A DNA stretch of 35,458 nt, from positions 1 through 35,458 of the forward strand of contig JASJQH010006939.1 in the NCBI GenBank assembly GCA_040143965.1, given 5' to 3'. Each line of letters begins with the position of its first letter. The first letter of the stretch is position 1. The notes under the pieces were generated by a model that had not been told where the DNA came from, made no database searches, and was given only the letters and a program-made list of their open reading frames with translations. Below, in pieces: positions 13,649 through 27,643 of this stretch. This stretch comes from Basidiobolus ranarum. Lineage: Eukaryota > Basidiobolomycota > Basidiobolomycetes > Basidiobolales. The translations under genes were made by a program, and so were the position numbers.

Positions 13649-14025
13649 ATTGAAATAGAGAGTAACTGGTGATAAAAAAGGAGTCTGCTGCTTATACACT
13701 AATATGAGATTTTTTTTATTTTTTCCAAGAAATTAGTGTATATACTGAATAAAATTTCAACTGATTTTACGTGATAATAGAACCTTGAACCAAATCCTTT
13801 TTTTTTCTTTTTTTTTCTCAACATAAACATTTCTTATTTATTATCCCACTTGGAATTCCCCCTTTTTTATTCTCGGATATCATTAAATGCGATAATTTAA
13901 TTTATCTAGTATTAGGCGAATGCAAATGATTTAATAGATTTATGAAATAATAGGAATGATGGTGATTTACATTGGCTAAAAGAAAATACACTCAAAAAAG
14001 ACATTCTAAAATAAGTGATCAATGA
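13649..14025. promoter_or_regulatory. UTP4 upstream region with inverted repeat
   Basis: A 377-bp gap rich in T runs (poly dA:dT), which often exclude nucleosomes at fungal promoters. An 11-bp perfect inverted repeat, TATACACTAAT/ATTAGTGTATA at 13693-13703 and 13732-13742, flanks a 28-nt T-rich loop 45 bp before the UTP4 ATG. The left part of the gap is the promoter; the right part is the 3' flank of the next minus-strand gene. Confidence 0.45.
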
Positions 14026-16041
14026 CTAAGAACGACGGAATTTCATCGCAACTTTGTGTTTTTGGGACATGTTAAGAACAGCTATGAATAAAGAAGTTTA
14101 GAGTTAAACTTGTTTGGCATATATTATATCTGCATGCTTACCATTCTTTCTGTTAACACGATCTCCGTAGAAATGTCCTCGTTTGAATTCCAGAACATCC
14201 TCTGGGACTGGCTTGATAAGTGTTTGGTTTGCTAAAGATACCACTTTGATGGATCTTATTCATTATCGATTAATATTCGATCAGTAACAATTTGAAAGTG
14301 CCTACAAATAGCTTACCCGATGTCTTTTTCGCCCTTGATTTTCTTGGGTTGTGGTTCGGCCTCAAAGTCATCTACTCTGATGTGCTTACCATGCTTGAGG
14401 GGTTTCTCAACTTGACTATAATAGTAAAGAATATCAGTTAGATCTTTATCGGCGTTTAATTTGCAAACTCGACTCAATTACTTGGTTTCCATATCAGCCA
14501 CCATCTCCAACATATCCAGTGGTAAGGTGGTAGGAATTTCTAAGGGTTTGGGTACTTCTTCTACTTCAATATCTACAGCAGGGAGCTTCTGTTGAGAGAT
14601 GCGATCTTTTTTGGCTGTCTTTTGTTGTTTCAACTTGGCGTCTGTCTCACGTCTCTTATTCTTGTGCTGATCAGCAAGTCTAAATAGAACAAGGTCAAAT
14701 AAAATTAAAAGAAACCATAGAATAAAATGTATTATTACTTCTGGGCTGCTTCACGTTCTTGTCTCTTGGTTTCCAATGCTTTAGTTTTACCCGAACTCAA
14801 CGAAATGGCCTCTGGTGCATCATCATCACTATCACTATCATCCGAAGCGGAGTCGTTTTGACTAGATATGGTATCAACTCTCGTGGGCTTTGAGATTATT
14901 GCGATCTCGTCTTCTTGCTCTTCTTCCGAGTTGGAGGTAGACTTGGCACTCTCTTCTCCTTCGGTAGCTTCACTATCCATCTCGTCCGAACTAGGATGGT
15001 CTTCAGGAGTATTTGCGTTGCCTTCGGTAGTAATCTCTACTGACATCAATGTTTGAGTATTACCCACTTTCTTGGCTTTTGAAGGCGAAGCAAGGATAGT
15101 ATCAGGTAAAGCAGTACGGGTTTTCTTCGATATTAAAAATATAAGATTTAGATATTTGTGTTAAAATAAATAATGATAAAATTGCAGAGTTTATCACATA
15201 CCTTGGTAGAAGGTTTTGCCTCGGGAGTGCCGGGCTTGAAGGGACTTTTAACATCTAAAGGTATAGTTCTATTATCACCTAACGAAGCCTCCACTGATGC
15301 TTCGACGTTTTCATCTCCATCACTGTCTTCTTGGCCCTGTACAAGGTCCTCGAAAAGATTTCTTTTGGGTGTTTTTTCTTTTTTTCCTCGGGCAACCGGC
15401 GCAGGTGTTTCCATGGTAGCAGCTTTTCTACTTTTTTTACTAGAAATGGGAGTTTGGGCGGACAAGGGCTCAGCTACAGTGGGACGAGGTTCTGTCTTAC
15501 GAGCCCGGCTACGAAGGCGCTTGACAAGCGGAGGGGATGTTAATTGAGGAGTTGTAACTGTAGTTTTCTCAGGTTCCTCCGACGCTTCGTTATCTTCAAT
15601 CGTTTCGGCTTGTTCAGTTACCTCTACCTGGACGGTTAACTCCTGGGAGGAATCTTGATTTTCTGTAACCATCTGTTCTTTTGCTTTTTTAGATGACTTT
15701 CCTCTAGGGCGTACAGTGGTTTTTGGTGTGTCTATAGTAGACATGATAACATCTTCAGACACCCTTTTAATAGGTTGTGTTTTGGCTCTACTAGCAGGAG
15801 CATTTCTGGTTTTCTTAGCGATGGGAGTACTATATTCTTCTTTATTAGGAGTTAACTTATCCTTAGGCAACGGAGTTTTTGACTCCTTACTAGGTGAAGC
15901 AGGTTCTTCGACAGGTCTTTCGTTCTTACGAATACGACTACGAAGACGCGAAGAGACCGGAGGAGAGGTGAAATTTCTCAGACCAGTTTTTGGAGTAGAA
16001 GGGATCTCACCTTTAGTTTTACGGGGGGTTGCCGGAGCCAT
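14026..16041 (-). CDS. UTP16-like (U3 snoRNA-associated type) nuclear protein, paralogue A
   Basis: About six exons splice to roughly 560 residues. The N terminus is basic and proline/serine-rich, starting MAPATPRKTKG, with a motif SPPVSSRLRSRIRK at residues 26-39 repeated as SPPLVKRLRSRARK at 169-182. A long acidic serine-rich stretch follows, with SDSDDDAPEAISLSSGK, a pattern I associate with the fungal U3_snoRNA_assoc family. Then come a basic coiled segment, the block VPKPLEIPTTLPLDMLEM, and a conserved C terminus (HFYGDRVNRKNAVLN ... KFRRS). The stop lies at 14026-14028. The family assignment is from memory of the DDDAPEA block and is moderate. A nucleolar role in pre-18S rRNA processing is inferred. 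Paralogue B lies 3.1 kb away on the same strand, and UTP4 is next door. Confidence 0.6.
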
Positions 16042-17911
<1,870 letters not shown>

Positions 17912-19136
17912 ACTCCTCACTTGAATTGTTAATTTTTTTTATTGTTTTGCTTATTACTAGTTTGTACCCACAAATGTAGTGAGTGAAATTTTCTTTAGTA
18001 TTGTCATTGTTTTTTTTTCATTTGCTATTTTACGTGTATAATTTTTCGTGTTTCTTGAATAGCCTTTAGTTCAATTTAGAAATAAAGACATAATCAAAAC
18101 CAAATGAATTCGCCAAGGAATACTTTCACATCATTTATTTAACATGCAAGAAGATTCTTAATTGTTAGTAAATGCATGAACTATCGTATATTAAGTATGG
18201 GATTCATCTGTAACAAATGAGGGGGGCAGTTTGAAACGCTTTGCATTTGACCAAGAGAATATGAATCTTGATAGAGAACAATATCAGATGACTTGAATCA
18301 CCCAGATAATATAAAGACGCGTATAAGTGATGAACACCTGACCAATGAAGTATATCTCAACAAGGAATTTCATCAACTTTAGTTTTACCTAACCATTAGA
18401 TTAGAATAACCTAACTCTAACCCTGACCCTGACCACTCCTCCCACCTTCACTCTCGCTCTCATCAGTGGCACAAGCCTCGATTGCTTATCTTTTCCAAAT
18501 AGATGATTTTCTTGTTTCGATATTTGCCTTCACTTCCCCTCACCTTGGAGTCATTTACATAGTTTGAACGAATATTAGCTGACGTGAGATCTATTAATTT
18601 CCAATCCAAATGAAGACTGTGTGATCTAGCCTGGCCTCATATTAGTTTACTCATTAAAGTATGTGTGACATTTGGTTTGCATACTATTGATGATACTAGT
18701 ATTAACCTTTAATATTAACCAATACAAGGAGTATTTTCAGTTAGGTAAGGAGATGTAAGGATTGCTTTGGAGCAACATAACAAGGTTTTATTTTCATATC
18801 ATACTAAATTATGCAAACAACCAAAAGATACTTAACAACCAGATAGTTCATATTTATCGTAAAGTACTTTTACAATTCCAGGTGAGAAGACTGGTGAAAA
18901 TTGGTGACAATGGTTTGCTCTACCCGGAAATTTGTTTAATGTATGGGGTCATCCTAGGTCAAGAACCTAGGTAAAGAACAAGCAAAGATTTACAAATAAG
19001 TTGGATATAAAGAACACCAGCCAAGGTGATTACATTAAAGCTTGGCAGATATGAAAGAGAACGGGTATAGGCTATAATAGAATGGAGGTCATCTTGATTC
19101 GGTGGATCAGGTGATCAAGTGAATGGATAACATATT
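17912..19136. other. Intergenic, H3 3' flank to paralogue B
   Basis: About 1.2 kb without a supported gene. A telomere-like degenerate array (CTAACT, CTAACC, CTGACC, CTGACC) lies at 18409-18435, next to C/T-rich sequence. A 70-codon open frame at 18762-18974 matches nothing I recognise and is probably chance. Confidence 0.5.
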
Positions 19137-20816
19137 CTAAGAGCGACGAAATTTAACGGCTACATTGCGTTTTTGTGACACATTGAGGACGGCTATATTG
19201 AATGGTGTGTTAGTGGACTGTAATGTATTCGAGAGAAGTTCTTTTAAATAACTCACCGTTCTTTCTGTTGACACGACTTCCAAAGAAATGGTTTGACTTG
19301 AAATCCGAGATAGACTCTGGGATAAGTTTCGCCTTGGGCTGACTTGTCAAGGAAATGACCTTGATAGCGCTGAATACTCTTGGTTAGTAAAATTCAGGGG
19401 TGCTGTGTTATATCTAATGAGCTTACCCGAATGTCTTTTCACCCTTGATTTTCTTGGATTTGGGCACATCATCCTCGAGGTCAATTTCATCTAATTGGAT
19501 GTGATTACGCTTTTTGGAAGGTCTAATACATTGGGAAGATTAGTAAATATCACAAGCAGACTAGCCATGATAAATAGTACTAACTTTTCGTCCATATCGG
19601 CAACCATCTCCAACATGTCAAGGGGTAATGTGGTTGGGATTTCGAGAGGCTTTGGTACTTCCACTTCTTCAACTTCAATCAAAGGAAGAGGCTTCTTAGC
19701 GCTGCGGTCCTTCTTTGCGGCCTTTTGCTCCTTCAACTTGGAGTCAGCCTCACGTCTCTTTTGTTTCTGCTGATCAGCAATCCTAATTGGCAAGCACGTT
19801 ACTAAAGTGAATGATGATAGACAAAACATATAGTCCCAACATACTTTTGGATGGCTTCACGTTCTTGTTTCTTAGCTTGAAGAGCCATAGATTTACCGGA
19901 ACTCAAAGAAACGGCTTCTGGAGCGTCATCATCACTATCACTCTCTTCAGAATCAGATGGTTCATTGGTTTCTTTAGAAATTTCAACATCCTCCTCTTTC
20001 TCTTCCTCTTCACTTTCAGAGTTTGACTGATTTTCATTCACACTTTCCTCAGGCTCGTCAGCAGATTCGTTCTCACTTGCGCTGGCTTCAAACATGTTGA
20101 CTTCTTCCTTTGATTGAGACTTTACTGGATTGACGGATTTTTTAACTGACCAAAGATTTTTGGCATGCTAAACGAGTAAAATACGAATTAAGAATTATTA
20201 TGATAAAACGAGAAATCTCATGAAATCACGACACTACCTTAGAATCGTTAGAGATAGGGGATTTTGATGAGTCCTCACTTTCAACTTTTTGTAAAGATTT
20301 CAAAAGATTCTTTTGAATACCTTTAGTGACCACTGGTGTTTCCGAATTCACCTCTTTGTTATTTTGAATGGTAGTAACTGGTGTATCAACGGATTTTCTT
20401 CCACCTCTTACTTCCGATTTTTTGTGACTACGTAAACGTTTAACCAAAGGAGGGGAGACAAGAGTAGGTGTTTCTGGTGATTCATCGGTGGGAATATTCT
20501 TGATATCTACTGCTTCGATCACCTCTTCGGTTTTCTTGGTTGATTTTTGTGATTTACGAGCGGTAGTTTTAGGGGTTTTAATTACCGTTTCCACTTGTTC
20601 ACTAACTCTCTTAACGGGTAGTGTTTTAGAAGGAGATACATGGGGGTTCTGTTTCGATAATGGGGTAAGAGTTTCTGATGGTTCTACTCTGACGGACCTT
20701 CTATTTCTACTGCGTAAACGTGAAGAAACTGGAGGTGAAACCAAAGTTGGTAGACCAGTTTTAGGAGTTCCAAAGTGATTTTCCGAAGATGTCTTACGTG
20801 GGGTTTTGGATGGCAT
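19137..20816 (-). CDS. UTP16-like (U3 snoRNA-associated type) nuclear protein, paralogue B
   Basis: About six exons splice to roughly 450 residues, shorter than paralogue A but with the same plan. The N terminus MPSKTPRKTSS is followed by SPPVSSRLRSRNRR (residues 28-40) and a second SPPLVKRLRS (121-130). Next come KRVSEQ...TPKTTAR, an acidic stretch ending SDSDDDAPEAVSLSSGK, a basic coil, the block VPKPLEIPTTLPLDMLEM and the C terminus FFGSRVNRKNAVLN ... KFRRS. The last intron splits the same Ala codon after RVNRKN as in A, so the copies share intron positions and arose by gene duplication. The ATG at 20816 is chosen because it aligns with the start of A; an upstream in-frame alternative lacks such support. 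A nucleolar pre-rRNA role is inferred. The acidic region and the N-terminal linkers differ most between copies. Confidence 0.6.
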
Positions 20817-21431
20817 AATGACTAATATTACTTGATTCCAATTGAATTCCAATCTATAGGTCTAATTTGATATGATTTCGTACAAGAATATCTATATATT
20901 CAATCCCTTTTTATAATAGATACAGTAAAATTTCCTCTCTTTCGAAAGTGAAGAAAGTGAATTTTCTCTTGGGTTGAACGTTTCTTCGAGTGAGAAGGAA
21001 ACGAATGTTGTTGAAAGTGAATAATTCATTCATCAATTTTCTTAATTCTTTTTTTTTTCTCCGATTTTCTTGTTTTCTTTCTTCTGTAATTTCTAATTTG
21101 GCTTCGTTGGTGGGATTTTTTTTCCGTGACTTGGAATATTTTACGAAACCTTTTTTTTTTCTTTTCGAAATTCCCTTGGCTTTTTTTCCCTGGTTCGTGA
21201 TTTAACATTTGTAAGTGCATGATTAAGTAATTATGCGTTGATTGGTGATCTTTGGTTAATACTAGTTTAATTTCATGAGATTGCGAACTAAATAATATTA
21301 ATTTGGTTAACACTTAATGATAAGCGGGGATAAAAGAGAGGAGTATGTTAATGACTAGGTAGTGCAACTAAATTTACAGTGGAATCGTACTCTTAGTTGT
21401 ATCAATGATCGTTTTGCTTCCCTGATGGTGT
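20817..21431. promoter_or_regulatory. Paralogue B upstream region
   Basis: A 615-bp gap between paralogue B (minus) and the end of aconitase (minus). It holds several long T runs at about 21049-21180 (A runs on the coding strand) and a CTTTTTATAATAG stretch near 20907-20919. No gene is supported. Confidence 0.45.
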
Positions 21432-23922
21432 TCACTTGTTGACAACTGACATTTGATTTAAAGCTGAACCTGCTTTGAACCAATCGATTTGATTTTCGTT
21501 GAATGTGTGATTCACTGGAATCTCGAGTGTTTCCCCATTATCACGTTGAATACGAAGAGTCAACGGCTTTCCTGGAGTAAAGTCCGTAAGACCAACGATG
21601 GCGATGTTATCTGAAGGCTTAATCTTGTCATAATCTGTGGGATTCGCAAAAGTCAAAGGAAGAACACCTTGCTTCTTTAAATTGGTTTCGTGAATGCGAG
21701 CGAAAGACTTGGTAATAACTGCAATACCCCCCAAGTGACGAACTTCAAGAGCTGCATGTTCTCGAGAAGATCCCTCTCCATAATTTTCATCCCCGATGAC
21801 AACCCATTTAATTCCTTTGGCCTTGTAATCTCTAGCCACCGCAGGGACTGCATCATATTTACCAGTCAGCTTATTTTTGATCTTGTTTGCCTCACCATTT
21901 TCCGAATTAATCGCACCAATCAACATATTGTTTGAAATATTATCCAAGTGACCGCGATATTTGAGCCAAGGACCAGCCATGGAGATATGATCGGTGGTAC
22001 ACTTACCTTTAACCTTGATCAGAACGGGAAGGTTCTCAGGATCTTTTCCATCCCATTGGGAGAAAGCCTCCAAAAGTTGTAAGCGTTTACTGTTAGGGTT
22101 GACACTCACCGAGACAGAATTCTTGTCTTGAGGTGGGGCTTGGTAAGTATCCTCACCAGGTTCGTACCCACGAACTGGAAGTTCATCACCATATGGAGGG
22201 GTAAATTGGAATTGTTTACCATCAGAACCGGTAAGTTTATCAGTCAAGGGATTGAATCGAAGATCGCCAGCGAAACTCATAGCAGTAACAATCTCCGGTG
22301 AGGCTACAAAGGCGTGGGTGGCTGGGTTACCATCATTTCTACCGGTAAAATTTCTATTATAGGATGTGATGATCGAGTTCTTTTCTCCTTGTTTTACATC
22401 TTTACGATCCCATTGACCGATGCATGGACCACAAGCATTAGCAAGAACAGTGCCTCCAGCCTTGTCAAATACATCTATTAATCCATCACGAGTGATTGTA
22501 GCACGAATTTGTTCAGAACCGGGGGTAATGGTAAATTTAGATTTAACTTGGAGACCGTGGTCAAGTGCTTCTTGAGCAAGAGATGCTGAGCGAGACATAT
22601 CTTCGTAAGAGGAATTGGTACATGAACCAATAAGACCAACTTTGATCTCAGCAGGCCAGGCATGGTCCTCAACTGCATCTTTGAATTTGCTTATAGGTGT
22701 GGCAAGATCGGGAGTGAAAGGACCATTTACATGTGGCTCTAGCTCAGACAGGTTGATTTCAATAACTTGGTCGTAGTTGGCATTCTTATCAGCTTTAAGA
22801 TTGTAAGCAAACTGGTCAGAAGCTCTAGCAATTTGGTCGCGCCTAGTTGCACGAAGATAATCTCCCATACGCTTATTATAAGGAAATACTGAGGTAGTAG
22901 CCCCAATTTCAGCACCCATATTGCATATAGTGGCCATACCTGTGCAAGACAAGCTCTCGACGCCCGGTCCGAAGTATTCGACTATAGCGCCAGTTCCACC
23001 CTTAACCGTCAAAATGCCAGCTACTTTAAGGATAACATCCTTCGGAGAGGTCCATCCACTGATCGCACCAGTCAATTTAACACCAATAACCTTGGGGCAT
23101 TTCAATTCCCAAGGGATATCAGCCATAACGTCAACAGCGTCGGCACCCCCAACACCAATGGCACACATACCAAGACCACCAGCGTTGGGAGTGTGAGAGT
23201 CAGTACCGATCATAAGGCCACCAGGAAAAGCATAGTTTTCAAGTATAATCTGATGAATAATACCTGATCCTGGTTTCCAAAAACCCAGCCCATATTTGGC
23301 GGTACAGGTAGCCAAGAAGTCATAAACTTCCTTATTGATATCTTTGGCTCTGGCCAAATCTTCCTCACCTCCAATTTGGGCTTCAATCAAATGATCACAG
23401 TGAACAGTGGATGGAACAGCTACGTTAGGGAGTCCAGCAGACATAAATTGTAATAGAGCCATTTGAGCGGTGGCATCCTGACAAGCGACACGATCCGGTC
23501 TAAGTTTAAGGTAACTCGTACCACGTTCAATATCTTGACTCTTTGCGTCATCCAAATGACCATAGACAATCTTTTCAGCAAGAGTGAGAGGATGATTCAA
23601 ACTAAAAGCATGGCGATTGGTATGTTGTAGCGCATGATATCCATTTGTTAGTTGAGTTTTAAGAACTTACCGTTTTCTAATAACAGATAGATTATCCTCG
23701 ATTCTCTGATAGTTGATATATTTATCTTTCTCCAGGTTTGACATGGAGATCTTTTGAGGTACAGTGCCACCGACAGCTGTAGCCAGGGTTCTTGTTGAAG
23801 CCACCTTGCGAACAGCGGGGGAAAGGTTCTGTAAATAAAATAACTTGGTTAAATGTGATATTATCGCATATATAGATGATGTAATGACATACTCTTGCAG
23901 CGCGAGTGAATGATAACACCAT
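21432..23922 (-). CDS. ACO1: Mitochondrial aconitase (aconitate hydratase)
   Basis: Three exons give about 785 residues, matching mitochondrial aconitase (human 780). Exon 1 encodes [10 protein letters not shown], exon 2 continues the mitochondrial presequence ([21 protein letters not shown]), and the long exon 3 holds the enzyme. It isomerises citrate to isocitrate in the TCA cycle with a [4Fe-4S] cluster. The three cluster cysteines are visible in [11 protein letters not shown] and [12 protein letters not shown]. The substrate-binding motifs [42 protein letters not shown] and [12 protein letters not shown] are intact. The usual EPRHLGG reads EVRHLGG here. The C-terminal swivel domain is complete, ending LNQMSVVNK. 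The start at 23922 is chosen because it gives a positively charged presequence and a clean splice. Confidence 0.96.
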
Positions 23923-25183
23923 TGTAGCGATAAGTAAAAGTGGGAATCAATGAAGCTTTGTCGGTAGTAGTACGGGGAAGCAGGGTATTTGTATGTTTTT
24001 GTTGCCCCATACACAGACCAATCACTCAAATACTCTTGACAAGAATACGATTTGTGACGTGATGAATACCCCAAGTCACGGGTAAAATGATTGAATTAAC
24101 TTCGTTGTGTGGATACTTTAATATGAGGATTGGAATCAATGAATGGTTATCAATAGAACCTCTATACTGTAAACCTGGGCAAGGTATTTCATTATCCAGC
24201 TGTCCAGCTGATAAAGTGACTGTATAAAGAATGGTAAAATCACATGGAGGGCAAATCATCGAAATAGGAAATGGTTTTGCCTATTACTACGGTCAGCTCG
24301 ATTAGGAAGGGGTTAAGCGTTTTGTTTGCTCAACCCTTACCTATTTGGACTCCGCTTGAATTAGGAAACCAAGCTCATCTGTTCTGGGCCACTAGTCATT
24401 CGATTTATCATGCAATTCCACATAATTGTTTCAACGCGAGACATGACTTTGCACAAGTGCAAGGTCGGTGAAGGGGTGATTTTTGTCACCTTCCGTTGGA
24501 ATAATCTAAACAAATATGAATGTATGCTCACAATTCATAAGGTCAATTTGCTGCTATTAATGTCCACCAGACTTTCAATATTCTAAATGCTCAATGGGAG
24601 CCCCGCATAATTAGTCATGGTGGGAAGATATCCTGCTTGGATGTACTGTCTCGGATACGGTAAGTGAGTGTGTAAGTATTGAAATAATGTAGTAACGCAT
24701 GCATCGATGCTAATCAAGTCCAAAATAATATCAGTAATCAAGAATCCAGTACCATCAAAGGAACTCTGCTCAACTCTAGAGATTTTCTGCGCATCTCAGT
24801 TTATGCACATCACTTTTTACACTACTCAATAAAGCAAGGGCAGTCCATTCAATATCCTTGAATACTACAATCGTTTAAGGGTATATCATAGTGAATCCGA
24901 AAGTAATACAAAATGCATAGTTGATCGAGTTCAGCTTATTTAATCAAAAAATTCGAAGCTTACTCGCTTAAGCATTGTATATCTATAGGATAAAGACAAG
25001 ACTATCTTTGAAAGATCATGAAGTGGGTATATAGCTGACAATATGAGAAAAGTTCAGCAAGGAAGGCGATAGGTAGTGGGCTATGCACAATTGGTTTAGC
25101 ACTGGACTATCATCTCGTAGACATTAACATGACAAACAAGTTATCGTTAAAGTGTAAAGTCATATGTGAAGGATGGTGAACTT
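23923..25183. other. Intergenic, aconitase promoter to TBC gene 3' flank
   Basis: About 1.26 kb. A 66-codon ATG frame on the plus strand at 24271-24471 has no recognisable product. At about 25075-25120 a tRNA-like piece (an A-box-like GCACAATTGGTTTAGC with an anticodon-arm-like follow-on) lacks a T-arm, so it is at most a tRNA remnant. Otherwise nothing is supported. Confidence 0.45.
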
Positions 25184-26986
25184 TTAGCTAGGTGTGTTGA
25201 TGCGCTTATACTCGTCTCTAGCTCTTGAGATTATTCTCAGAGTAGATCTCCGCTCATACAATGGCTTCACTATGTCGATGATGAAAAAGTCATCATTATT
25301 CACGGGAATCTTGCGATTTAGAAAGGTCATGATTTCTTCAAATCCCATTTTAAGCAGTGAAACTATCCAATTTAAACTTGTTCATAAATGTACTAGTAGA
25401 TGATTAAGGTGTTGTCAATCTTACCCTCGTGATACTTCAGTAAAGCTACAGACACACATATCAGCATGTCAAGGCCATGAAGTAAAAAAATGTCCCATAT
25501 TCGAAGTGTGGTTCGATGAGGCACGACACCCGATGAAAAAAGTGTGAGATACCACCGAGCCGCGAAAAAGCTCAATTGGATATCAAGTGTGTTCTATATT
25601 AGGAATCAATTCAAAAGTCACGTCAGTCCATTGACAATTAGAATGGTAAGCAAAGATAAACCAATACCAGGTATTGTAGTAACTTGGGGGTGTGCTTTTT
25701 CATAAGTTTCGCTTGAACATGGAATGTCTCCATCAATTTGGGAAACCCAGGGAGGAACATTTCTCGTAGGGAGTAGTGTTCAAATAGACAACTTAACGCG
25801 ACAAAGGATTTCTAATGTTCAATACGGCGTGAATATAAGATCTAACTTAATTGTCAATTGGGCTCTTACCTCTTCAGATATATAGGCAATTAAAGTGGAG
25901 GCCACGCTTGCCATCCCTTGGCAATAGCCAACTTCTTTATCATAGTTGGAAAACGATGTCAGAACAGTGAACAGCATCCGTTGTCTATTCAAGGATCGTA
26001 TTTGAATGGAGTTTGGTGATTGACTTCTATAATCAATGTACTAACCCAAGCCCATATCTTTGCTTAAACATAATATTATCTTGCAAAGTACGCGGGATGT
26101 CTAAATCAATTTGTGTCTCGTCCGTAGATTCCAAGCTGGAGAGTACCTTTAGAAATGTATCAAGTTACTGTTACGAACATACGCAAATAAGATACAACAA
26201 TAAGTGAGTACTTGATAGTCACTGGTCAGTTTTCTCTCGGTCTTCATGCTTATTTTTCGGGTGGATAGGAAATACCTATATTTCATCGCATTATTAGTGT
26301 TAAGATAAGATACTTTAAAGTAGTCTTGACTCCTCGGAAGGGGTTGGCTTACCAATATTCTCCACGCCAACAATCGGGAACACCTTTGTAAGTTCTTCTC
26401 ACCAACTGGTACAAAATAACGATGTGTGATTTAGTAGATATTTAAATATAATACTAAAAATCGCTATATATACCTTTCTACTTTCTTTAAAAGAGTACAA
26501 ACGAAGGTTGGAAACACCAATAGTCTTACTCAAAACCATTCCCTTCCACTTTAATGCACGTTCCACCTCTTTCTCTAGGGAGCTAGATAGGTATGTTAAT
26601 AAAACTGTTTTAATAATCACTTACCAAAGAAAAATAGGTGCGAGATACGAGCCATTTTACCTAGTATTCGGAGAAGTTTGATCCTCTTCAAGGAAGCCAT
26701 ATCTGTCAACTTGGCTCGCAAGTTTTTCCAAGTCAAGGGCACTTTCTGATAAGCAAGTGGAAGTAGATTGATAAGATTTTCGGATTTCCGAACGCGATAT
26801 GGAATAGTTGGAGAGGTTTCGTCTTTTATTAACAAAAGTCTCTTGAATATCGTTGACGGAATTCTGCGAGTCCGAGCAATTCTCTGATATTTCATCCACT
26901 TCAACTCGAGGTATCGGAGGTAATTCTTTTAAATCCAATTCGAACGATGGAACCATTTTCTCCATAAATACTGGGTTTTCACTCAT
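25184..26986 (-). CDS. TBC-domain Rab GTPase-activating protein
   Basis: Nine short exons splice in frame to about 419 residues. Residues 1-108 are polar and probably disordered, ending in a conserved lead-in DRYGFLEED. The TBC domain follows: KGVPDCWRGEYW (with the catalytic arginine finger in PDCWRG), QIDLDIPRTL, YDKEVGYCQGMASVA (with the glutamine finger in YCQG), LREMFLPGFPKLM, then FFAARWYLTLFSSGVVP...LRIWDIFLLHG and a C-terminal helical tail. Both catalytic fingers are present, so it should speed GTP hydrolysis by a Rab protein in membrane traffic. The Rab cannot be named from sequence. The start codon is the first ATG in the polar exon; an upstream exon cannot be excluded. Confidence 0.88.
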
Positions 26987-27643
26987 ACTGGCTTTTCTAA
27001 AATTTATATCAATACAGGGCTTGGAGGAAGTAGTGGGTGGTATGCTAGATGTAAATAAAGTGTACAAGAAAGTGAAAAATAGTACGAAGCTGTATTAATG
27101 CTTCAGACCAAAATTTCGTACAAAAAACCAAAAGTGTAGGTTCTTTCTACTTCAAAATCGGAATATAACACAAACTAAGGAACTAACAAAGTTTAAGGAA
27201 ATATTGACAGTTTCAAAAAGATATTAGACTTTCAAGGCTGAAGTATCCTCGACTTCCAAGGCATTATAAGCGAAGTTCCATTAAGCCAATCAGATTAAGC
27301 TGGTTTTGGAATAAACAATGGTTCATTTAATTATTATATTCCATCAATTTAAGACTTGGCAATGATGAGAGTTAAATAGATATATATAGTCTAACATAGA
27401 CGATCACATGTTCCAAAAATCACATCAATAAAAGTGATGAGAGAAGACTCAATAAATGCTTGAAGTCACAAATTCACTCGTGTTAAACTCGTAACTAATA
27501 AATAGCATGTTGATCAATAAAATAAATATTGTCAACAGTTCATACACTCAAAAACGGGATTTATTGATTAACAAGACATATTGAACAAGGTAGAAAAATG
27601 CCAAAGTATATATAATGTAAATTGGAAGTCATGTACTGAATTG
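26987..27643. other. Intergenic, TBC gene upstream to GRX5
   Basis: About 650 bp of AT-rich sequence between two minus-strand genes. No TATA box, repeat or coding sequence stands out. Confidence 0.5.

Noticed and set aside
24271-24471. 66-codon ATG frame upstream of aconitase
   Set aside because: No homology I recognise, no promoter signal, and the length is within chance for this composition.
25075-25120. Possible plus-strand tRNA 5' half with an A-box-like sequence
   Set aside because: No T-arm or acceptor partner follows, and the anticodon arm does not pair properly.
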